Shown one piece after another: positions 58,250-64,000 of a DNA stretch of 64,000 nt. A program made the translations under genes and the position numbers. Within the stretch, counting starts at the first letter, position 1. The number at the start of each line of letters is the position of its first letter. The notes under the pieces are model-generated. The model made no database searches. It was given only the letters and a program-made list of their open reading frames with translations, and was not told the origin of the DNA. The stretch is from assembly GCF_007109225.1 (NCBI RefSeq), contig NZ_VJZK01000003.1, forward strand, positions 399,557-463,556, given 5' to 3'. The DNA is from Flavobacterium sp. GT3R68 (GTDB lineage Bacteria > Bacteroidota > Bacteroidia > Flavobacteriales > Flavobacteriaceae).

Positions 58250-59161
58250 ATGAGAAAAATTATTAAAACCACTTTCTTGACAGTTATATTATTAGCAAAC
58301 TTGGTACCGACATTTGGACAAACGACTTCAGACAAAATTATTTTCTTAACTGACTTTTATACAACCTTCTTAAACAAAGCAAAGGCGGACAATAAAAGTG
58401 CAGACAGCATTTATAAAGAAACCATACATACCTCAATCTATGACAAATACTTTAAAAAAAGTGAATATGGATACATTGTAAAGGATTTTCTTGCAACGCC
58501 AATAAAAAACACTTCTGAATTAAAAAAATCAATTGACAGAATTTCCCTAAATCAAGAAACTATAAAGGCTAAAATAGCTGGAGCACTAAAAAAGAGTCGA
58601 CAAAATATTGACAATGACAGTTTGACCATTTACATAATTCCTGTAAACCCTGATAGTAGGCAGCTTATAGAAGGAATGACTGGAATAATGGGCTTGACTG
58701 CAGGTTCAAAACAAATCATTTTGACAATTGAACCCGATGTAGCGGGTTGGGAAAATATGCTTGAGTATGCTGTCGCTCACGAATTTAATCACGCCTATTG
58801 GACAAATATGAACTTCGGAAAATCAACCAAATGGACACTTCTTGACTACTTGGTATTTGAAGGAAGAGGCGATTATTTCGCCCACATGCTTTACCCAAAT
58901 GTAATAGCTCCCTGGACAATCTCTTTGACTGAAAATCAAAAATCGGACTTATGGAATAAAATTAAGCCGAACTTGCAAAGTGAAGACATCAGCTATCAAA
59001 TGGAGGTAATGTTTGGTTCAAGAAATTATCCTGTTTGGGGTGGCTATTCGGTAGGTTACGATCTTGTGCTAACAGCATTGACAAATAACAAAAAAATCAA
59101 AGCAATCAATTGGACAAATCTTGAGGCGGTCAAAATTTTAGAACTGAGTAAATACAAATAA
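58250..59161 (+). CDS. Secreted DUF2268-like zinc protease
   Basis: 303 residues. Signal peptide ending LVPTFGQ. The zinc site AHEFNHAYW (HExxH) is followed by a Glu in FEGRGDYFAHM, 22 residues on, as in the DUF2268/YjaZ family of predicted metalloproteases. The rest is helical with Lys-rich stretches. Codon use is AT-rich compared with the housekeeping genes. It is bracketed by related intergenic segments (58085, 59202), a sign of cassette-like insertion. Confidence 0.72.
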   Translation: MRKIIKTTFLTVILLANLVPTFGQTTSDKIIFLTDFYTTFLNKAKADNKSADSIYKETIHTSIYDKYFKKSEYGYIVKDFLATPIKNTSELKKSIDRISLNQETIKAKIAGALKKSRQNIDNDSLTIYIIPVNPDSRQLIEGMTGIMGLTAGSKQIILTIEPDVAGWENMLEYAVAHEFNHAYWTNMNFGKSTKWTLLDYLVFEGRGDYFAHMLYPNVIAPWTISLTENQKSDLWNKIKPNLQSEDISYQMEVMFGSRNYPVWGGYSVGYDLVLTALTNNKKIKAINWTNLEAVKILELSKYK

Positions 59162-59240
59162 AAACTGTGGGTTCGCAGCGCTCCGGTGTATCATAGCTTG
59201 ATTGGGTGTTCTTAGAAAATAGGGTGATTACCAAGTTTGG
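59162..59240 (+). repeat. Intergenic repeat segment R, right copy
   Basis: Contains GGGTGTTCTTAGAAAATAGG then AAGTTTGGTCACC, matching the 58085-58130 segment with small indels. It lies directly after the stop of the DUF2268-like gene. Confidence 0.55.
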
Positions 59241-59298
59241 TCACCTATTATTCTACTATCGAAATCTTTTATGATTTCCCGAATTTATTTCATCTATT

Positions 59299-59348
59299 CT
59301 ATAGCTCTGTGGTTTTCGTATACCACAATAATTGCTTATCTTAGTACC
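59299..59348 (+). promoter_or_regulatory. Promoter-like direct repeat P2, right copy
   Basis: CTATAGCTCTGTGG, then CAATAATTGCTTATCTTAGT with TATCTTAG at 59337-59344. The recombinase start codon follows 22 bases after the box. Confidence 0.65.
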
Positions 59349-59365
59349 TTCCTTTATACGCCTAT

Positions 59366-61126
59366 ATGTCTATTACACTCAAGAAAATCTGGCATCGTGA
59401 TGCTTTTTGGATTGGAATTTATTTCCCTTATGATTCGGGAGTCATTTCAAAATTAAAATCACTGGATGCCCGTTACAGCAAAACACATACCTGTTGGTAT
59501 ATTGATTACAATTCGGTTTCTTATGCGAAACTAAAAGATCACTTTGCCGATCTTATTATTGAATTACCCAGTTCTTCAGAAATTAAAACATCGTATCCGG
59601 TGGCCGGCAATTTAGAAAGCCGTGACCTTCCACCCATAGCTAAAAGCGAACATCAGTCAGGTTTTGAAATCAGTCAAAACAACCCTGGACATAAAACGGA
59701 TCCTTATTCGTTTGCAACCAAGATGCGATTACAATTGTTGGAGAATATTGGTAAGTATTGGGTTTTTAGAATGCATTACCATCAAACGGTCAGTAAGGAA
59801 CTACTGGGTTTGAAAGGCGTATTTTGGAATTCAAATTATAAGGTGTATATGGTATTGCGGCATCCGAAGCTGAAACAGGAAGTGGAGGTTATTTTGGGAA
59901 CCGTTCCGTTTTTCCCTGAGGATTATTATAGCAAGGAAGTCACCTTTAAAGGGGAACGTATTGTCATTTCCCCGCATCCCGAAGATTTGGCGTGGATGGA
60001 AGTTTATGTTCCGGCGCTGGTTGTTCTGAAGGAAAAGATCAAACGTTTTTCGATGGTGCGGTACAGTACAACGAAGAACTGTTATTTACTGCCGGCGGCG
60101 CCTACGGTTTATGAAGGATTGTTGTTGCATTTTGAACCCAGTTTAGTGCTGATTGACAGTCGGCTTCCGAAAGGATACTTGAAGAAACAGCATTTGCCCA
60201 ACCGGAAACAGTTGGATTTACGGAATACCAAAGCGCGGATTTTTGATCAGGTTCCGGAAGGCGCCCAAGCGTATGTGTCGGATATGGTTGATACGGTGTT
60301 AGCGCTGAATTATAGCAGTTCGACCTTAAAGACCTATTGTAGTTCCTTTATTCAGTTTCTGCGGCAGCATGATTTCAGAAACCCTTCGGATATCAGTCAG
60401 CCCGAAATTAAAAGATATCTGGGTTCGTTGATGGAGCGCGGACTTTCGGCTTCCTCGGGACACAGTATGGTGAATGCGTTGCTGTTTTATTACCAAAGAG
60501 TATTGTGCGTTCCGGCTTTTGAACTCAAGTTGCCCCGACCGAAGAAAGAGCGGAAATTACCCACGGTTTTAACGATGGACGAATGTCTGCGTATTTTTCA
60601 GGTGGTGGACAATCCGAAGCATAAATTGTTATTGCTGATCGGCTATGGCGCCGGACTTCGGGTGAGTGAAATTGTGGGATTGCAATGGAGGGACATTTTG
60701 TTTGACGAGCATAAAATTCACATTAAAAACGCCAAAGGAAAGAAAGACCGGATGGTGATGCTGCCCTACTCAATCGTTGGTTCGCTTGAATACTACCGGC
60801 AGTTGTATGGTGTGAGGCAGTATGTTTTTGAGGGGCAATTTGCGGGAGAACCGTATTCGGCCGGAAGTGTTCAGCAGGTGATGCGCGATGCGTTGAAGAA
60901 GGCGAAGTTAGAAAAGAAAGCTACTGTACATACGCTTCGTCATAGTTTTGCGACGCACTTGTTGGAGAACGGCACGGATATCCGGTATATCCAACAATTT
61001 TTGGGTCACTCGAGCATCAAGACGACGACGATTTATACGCATTTAACGAAGACAGCGTTTGATAAAATTGTAAGTCCGCTGGATAGAATGGTTGATGACA
61101 ACAATAAGAAAAAGATTAGAGAGTAA
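59366..61126 (+). CDS. Tyrosine recombinase/integrase with three N-terminal repeat modules
   Basis: 586 residues, far longer than XerC/D (about 300). C-terminal catalytic domain (about 397-565) has all residues of the family: Arg432 (GAGLRVSE), Lys457 region (AKGKKDR), His522 and Arg525 (HTLRHSFATHLLE), His548 (LGHSSIKTT) and Tyr557 (TIYTHL). Before it lies a SAM-like core-binding domain (about 300-385). The first 270 residues contain three copies of a roughly 50-residue unit (14-66, 131-180, 209-264) of the form aromatic-strand-x6-helix-YS/WN-x4-strand. Probably moves the surrounding accessory DNA; target sites unknown. More GC-rich than its neighbours. Confidence 0.88.
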   Translation: MSITLKKIWHRDAFWIGIYFPYDSGVISKLKSLDARYSKTHTCWYIDYNSVSYAKLKDHFADLIIELPSSSEIKTSYPVAGNLESRDLPPIAKSEHQSGFEISQNNPGHKTDPYSFATKMRLQLLENIGKYWVFRMHYHQTVSKELLGLKGVFWNSNYKVYMVLRHPKLKQEVEVILGTVPFFPEDYYSKEVTFKGERIVISPHPEDLAWMEVYVPALVVLKEKIKRFSMVRYSTTKNCYLLPAAPTVYEGLLLHFEPSLVLIDSRLPKGYLKKQHLPNRKQLDLRNTKARIFDQVPEGAQAYVSDMVDTVLALNYSSSTLKTYCSSFIQFLRQHDFRNPSDISQPEIKRYLGSLMERGLSASSGHSMVNALLFYYQRVLCVPAFELKLPRPKKERKLPTVLTMDECLRIFQVVDNPKHKLLLLIGYGAGLRVSEIVGLQWRDILFDEHKIHIKNAKGKKDRMVMLPYSIVGSLEYYRQLYGVRQYVFEGQFAGEPYSAGSVQQVMRDALKKAKLEKKATVHTLRHSFATHLLENGTDIRYIQQFLGHSSIKTTTIYTHLTKTAFDKIVSPLDRMVDDNNKKKIRE

Positions 61127-61130
61127 TTAA

Positions 61131-61177
61131 AAGTTGTAAAAAGATGTATACATTTGACGATATATACTAGTTGTAGG
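61131..61177 (+). promoter_or_regulatory. Promoter-like direct repeat P1, right copy
   Basis: AAAAAGATGTATACATTTG with TACATTTG at 61149-61156, then TATACTAGTTGTAGG. Matches the left copy at 56841 in the 19-base core exactly. It sits between the recombinase stop and the methyltransferase promoter. Confidence 0.7.
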
Positions 61178-61226
61178 AAACCCTTAAGCTACACAGAACG
61201 TTGAAAAGAAACCTAAAATTTAATAC

Positions 61227-61272
61227 TTGCTATTTTAAAAATAAACACTTAAATTTGCATACTATAATTAGC
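61227..61272 (+). promoter_or_regulatory. Methyltransferase promoter with putative controller operator
   Basis: TTG (61227-61229), 20 bases, TAAATTTG (61250-61257), then the segment TTTGCATACTATAATTAGC (61254-61272). This 19-base segment recurs with one difference at the controller promoter (63698-63680, minus strand), in the same place relative to the -7 box. The start codon is 9 bases beyond it. Confidence 0.78.
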
Positions 61273-61280
61273 GAAACAAA

Positions 61281-62744
61281 ATGGGTAGATTTGAGAAAAT
61301 ACTAATAAATTCTAACGGAATAGACAAAAGAGATTCTGGGTATTACTCTACGCCTAATTTTATATCCGAATATTTAAGCTCCCAATTATTACGATTGAAC
61401 CCATTTGGAAGAAAAGTTCTTGACCCTGCTGTTGGCGATGAAGAATTACTTAAAACTTTTTTCATTCACGGTAAATATATTGATAGTTTTGACATTATAG
61501 AACACGGTAATATTCAATATTCAAATTTTAAAAAACAAGATTTTATAGAGTTTTATAAAGAGCAAAAAAAGTCATTGTTTTTTGAAAGCAATATAGATTT
61601 AGAATACGACTATTATATTGCAAATCCCCCATATAATTGTCACGAAATAGACTATATAAAAAACAATAAAAATGAACTAAAAAACATTTTTCTAAAAGTT
61701 GGTGTACATAATATGTATTCTATGTTTTTATCTGCAATTATAGATTGTGCAAAGGAAGGTGCTTTAATTGGAGTAATTATTTCAGATTCGTTTTTAACTT
61801 CTACTATGCACTCTGGATTAAGGCAACAAATACTTGACGAATGTTCAATTCACCAATTAATCCTGTGTCCTAATGATTTATTTTGGTCTCAAAAAGCCGA
61901 TGTAAGAACTTGTATTTTAATTTTACAAAAAGGCACAAAATTTCAAGATAAAATTGAAATAGTTAATAGACCTAAAAATTCAAATCATTTACAGAATATT
62001 CTTGAAAAAAGAGAATTTATTACAACTGATTTAGATAATATAGTTTTAAGCAAACAAAAAACTGCAAATCAATTTATAATTGATATTGATACAGATATTT
62101 TAGCATTGTTTAAAAATCCAAGGTTAGGACAGCTTTTTGATTGTATTACAGGAATATCAACAGGTAATGATAAAAAATACTTATCTAAAGAACGAAAAAA
62201 GGGCTATGAAATCCCTTTTTATAAAAATCCAGGCTCCAAAAAATTTAAAACTATTGAAGATGCGTATCTAATTAATCACTTTATGGAGGAATCTTTAACC
62301 GTTAAAGATTTTATGGTTAGAAATAAGCAATTTGTTTTTAAAGAGGGCATTACTTGCTCATCAATGGGCTTAACTTTTAGTGCTTGCTATTTACCAGAAA
62401 ACTCCACATTTGGAGTAAACCCTAATATATTTACTGCAAAAGAAGATATTTTTTGGATGTTGTCATATTTAAATAGCCACTTAATTACTTATTTAGTAAG
62501 AGGGATACTTATTAGATCGAATATGGTTACATCAGGCTATATTTCTCAATTACCGATTATACCATTTACAATTGATGAAAAAAGAAAATTGTCGCTGATT
62601 TCAAAAGATGTTATTAATTCAAATTTAAATATCGACGAAGCTATTAAAGAAATAAATTTAATTATTTATACAAACCTAAATTTGGACAAAAATATTATTA
62701 ATAAGATTGAAGATTTTGCTTCAAATTTATCGAAAAGAGTTTAA
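61281..62744 (+). CDS. Type II DNA N6-adenine methyltransferase (restriction-modification)
   Basis: 487 residues. YYSTPNFISEYLSSQLL, motif I as LDPAVGDEELL (residues 48-57; usual form D-P-A-C-G-S-G, so Gly-Asp-Glu here is a variant), and motif IV NPPY (115-118) in YYIANPPYNCHEIDYI; order I before IV puts it in the gamma (TaqI-like) class. The C-terminal half is the presumed target-recognition domain. Methylates adenine in the site that the neighbouring endonuclease cuts. Very AT-rich codons (AAA, TTA, ATA), unlike the recombinase before it. Converges with the endonuclease gene with a 2-base gap. Confidence 0.9.
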   Translation: MGRFEKILINSNGIDKRDSGYYSTPNFISEYLSSQLLRLNPFGRKVLDPAVGDEELLKTFFIHGKYIDSFDIIEHGNIQYSNFKKQDFIEFYKEQKKSLFFESNIDLEYDYYIANPPYNCHEIDYIKNNKNELKNIFLKVGVHNMYSMFLSAIIDCAKEGALIGVIISDSFLTSTMHSGLRQQILDECSIHQLILCPNDLFWSQKADVRTCILILQKGTKFQDKIEIVNRPKNSNHLQNILEKREFITTDLDNIVLSKQKTANQFIIDIDTDILALFKNPRLGQLFDCITGISTGNDKKYLSKERKKGYEIPFYKNPGSKKFKTIEDAYLINHFMEESLTVKDFMVRNKQFVFKEGITCSSMGLTFSACYLPENSTFGVNPNIFTAKEDIFWMLSYLNSHLITYLVRGILIRSNMVTSGYISQLPIIPFTIDEKRKLSLISKDVINSNLNIDEAIKEINLIIYTNLNLDKNIINKIEDFASNLSKRV

Positions 62745-62746
62745 GA

Positions 62747-63466
62747 TTAAGATTCTTCTCCACTTTCATCGACTTCCTTCCATCTATTATTTATTTTTTT
62801 TTTATATTTTCCATTCGGTTCTCTAATAATATCTCCTGGTTTTGCATTCTTTTTACTTTGTCCATATCCTAATGCATCTATAAATAATTTATGAAAATCT
62901 GAATTTGACCTTCTTACTGCATCATTAATATCCTTATAATAAGCAGATTGTAAGTTCCCATTATTACTTGGATTTACATAAATATCTTTAATCCAAGCCA
63001 AAGGAAAAACTGTTGCGTGGTCAATTTCAATTGTCATATCATCATTAAACTTTATAAAAAAAGTGCCGATGAAAAAAGTTTTTGTAATATCAGTAGCATA
63101 AAATTCCTCTAATCCTACAGCTTTTGAAATATCATCCTTATTTTTTCTTCCACCAAGTACAGCGGATTTGATATTTATAAATATTGGCGTATCGTTACCT
63201 TCTATTTTGCATTCAAAATCATAAACTGACACCTCAGATTCAGATGGAACTATACTTTGTAATTTAAACTCTGTATGATATTGCTCTAAATTTTGAGTAA
63301 TTAATTCTTCTAAAATTCTCCAAACAGTTCTCCCTTTAGCCGCTTTTCTCCATCCAAAAGGAAATTGTTCTTTAGTACCTATTTGAATTGTACTAATCTT
63401 ATCAACTAATAAATCAAAACTCTCTTGTAATCCAACACGTAATTCTTCTATTTGTTCTGCTGTCAT
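62747..63466 (-). CDS. Probable type II restriction endonuclease
   Basis: 239 residues, no close family recognised. Assignment rests on position (between methyltransferase and controller) and on a candidate PD-(D/E)XK core: VYDFECKI (Asp83) and IFINIK (residues 95-100, with Asn-Ile-Lys where Glu-x-Lys is usual), flanked by a helix with Glu (TVWRILEELI). Later it has HATVFPLAWIKDIYVNPSN. Its start codon overlaps the end of the controller gene (ATGA), so the two are translationally coupled. The recognition sequence cannot be read from this. Confidence 0.72.
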   Translation of the reverse strand: MTAEQIEELRVGLQESFDLLVDKISTIQIGTKEQFPFGWRKAAKGRTVWRILEELITQNLEQYHTEFKLQSIVPSESEVSVYDFECKIEGNDTPIFINIKSAVLGGRKNKDDISKAVGLEEFYATDITKTFFIGTFFIKFNDDMTIEIDHATVFPLAWIKDIYVNPSNNGNLQSAYYKDINDAVRRSNSDFHKLFIDALGYGQSKKNAKPGDIIREPNGKYKKKINNRWKEVDESGEES

Positions 63467-63678
63467 TTGATTAACTCATTTATATTAACTCCAAGAGCAT
63501 TAGCAATTTTTTCAATATTAATAAGAGTAATATTCTTTTCAGCTCTTTCAATCATGCCAATATAAGTCCTATGAACGTCTGCAATATGAGCAAGCTGTTC
63601 CTGAGAAAGTCCTTTTTTAGTTCTGACTTCTCTGACTTTATCACCAAAATTTATTAATATTTTAGATTTTTCTTTCAT
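63463..63678 (-). CDS. Controller (C) protein, XRE-type HTH regulator
   Basis: 71 residues, typical C-protein size. Helix-turn-helix: KVREVRTKKGLSQEQLAHI, ADVHRTYIGMIERAEKNIT, IEKIANALGVNINELI. In known RM systems such proteins bind their own promoter, first activating and then repressing, and so delay the endonuclease until the host DNA is methylated. Located directly upstream of the endonuclease gene and overlapping it by 4 bases. Confidence 0.9.
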   Translation of the reverse strand: MKEKSKILINFGDKVREVRTKKGLSQEQLAHIADVHRTYIGMIERAEKNITLINIEKIANALGVNINELIK

Positions 63679-63679
63679 T

Positions 63680-63725
63680 GCTAATTAAAGTATGCAAAAC
63701 TATGAGTATTAAAAACGCTTAACAA
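63680..63725 (-). promoter_or_regulatory. Controller/endonuclease promoter with putative operator
   Basis: On the minus strand: TTG (63725-63723), 20 bases, TAGTTTTG (63702-63695), then TTTGCATACTTTAATTAGC (63698-63680). ACTCATAGT (63707-63699) overlaps the -7 box and has the ACT-N3-AGT form of C-protein boxes. The start codon follows at 63678, so the leader is only about ten bases. Confidence 0.75.
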
Positions 63726-64000
63726 CATACTAAAGTTAGCATTATATAAGACGAGACAAAATTAACTACTTAAAAATGAGTAATAGTACTAAAAGGGCTT
63801 CCTACAACAGCGGCTTCAAGAAATTGGGGTTTAGGTCTTGAATTTGAATATTCTTGCGTACTTTTGAAATCCGTGAATAACCGAAGAGTTTGTGGGTGTT
63901 TTCCCCAACTTCTTGAGAGCCGCGGGACGTTAGTAGCAACCATACCGCAAACTCAAGAATCTAACGCAATTTTTAATAGAGATAGCCACTCCAAAAGAAT
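63726..64000. other. Intergenic end of window, no gene seen
   Basis: No convincing frame on either strand. Near 63910-63966 there are two crossing inverted repeats: TTCTTGAG (63910-63917) with CTCAAGAA (63952-63959), and CGTTAG (63928-63933) with CTAACG (63961-63966). A GC-rich AGCCGCGGGACG lies inside. Confidence 0.5.

Noticed and set aside
59366..61126. Integron integrase with attC cassettes
   Set aside because: The catalytic domain lacks the extra helix insertion of IntI enzymes and I could not find paired GTTRRRY/RYYYAAC sites around the neighbouring genes.

Overview
The window reads as chromosomal DNA of a flavobacterium (Bacteroidota), most like the genus Flavobacterium. The grounds are a low-GC genome, promoters of the Bacteroidota form TTG-N19/20-TAnnTTTG, type IX secretion (T9SS) type A C-terminal domains, an RprX/RprY two-component pair, the Bacteroidota-type RNA polymerase omega subunit, families largely confined to Bacteroidota (DUF4835, DUF6495, DUF6913), and a large M1 peptidase plus a TonB-dependent receptor. 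No rRNA, tRNA or CRISPR array was seen.

Layout. 0-10.3 kb: 3' end of clpB, a secreted PepSY-like protein, an M1 metallopeptidase, a lipoprotein hydrolase with a GNAT acetyltransferase, a TonB receptor operon, and divergent VF530-like/smpB genes. 10.3-18.9 kb: pcm, then a rightward run of housekeeping genes (Gfo/Idh/MocA oxidoreductase, 3-hydroxyacyl-CoA dehydrogenase, DUF1015, YggS, a DEDDh exonuclease/GIY-YIG fusion, miaA, a lipoprotein, an acyl-ACP thioesterase). 18.9-22.9 kb: leftward rprXY, coaE and a glycosyltransferase. 23.2-31.2 kb: four related T9SS cargo genes in a row, each closed by a hairpin. 31.3-39.9 kb: leftward core genes (fabI, fabV, recN, DUF4835, coaBC, rpoZ, bamD, dapA, DUF6913). 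40-41.8 kb: a 5'-nucleotidase split into two genes. 41.8-46.7 kb: four tandem YhhN-like membrane proteins behind ligA. 46.8-54.2 kb: DUF6495, rpsF-rpsR-rplI, a LytTR regulator, priA, DUF2147, a YihY/BrkB membrane protein and nadC.

From 54.2 kb to the end the window becomes accessory. It holds two arrays of a ~64-bp repeat, a strictly 21-bp minisatellite, a gene remnant, two glyoxalase-fold proteins, a membrane-anchored YheO-type sensor without its usual DNA-binding half, a DUF2268-like secreted protease, a tyrosine recombinase with three repeated N-terminal modules, and a type II restriction-modification (RM) system with a controller gene. Three pairs of direct repeats (promoter-like or intergenic) are nested around 56.8-61.2 kb.

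The main items for a second look are: (1) a 19-bp element shared (18/19) by the methyltransferase and controller promoters of the RM system, which probably couples the two halves; (2) a dispersed intergenic repeat (TAGCCC...GGAAATAGCTCC) in five copies; (3) four YhhN paralogues of which three have lost both conserved acidic positions; (4) the recombinase with its triple N-terminal module inside nested direct repeats; (5) a 13-codon in-frame insertion in clpB that resembles an intergenic repeat elsewhere in the window. All family names rest on reading the sequence and recalled family features; no database search was run.
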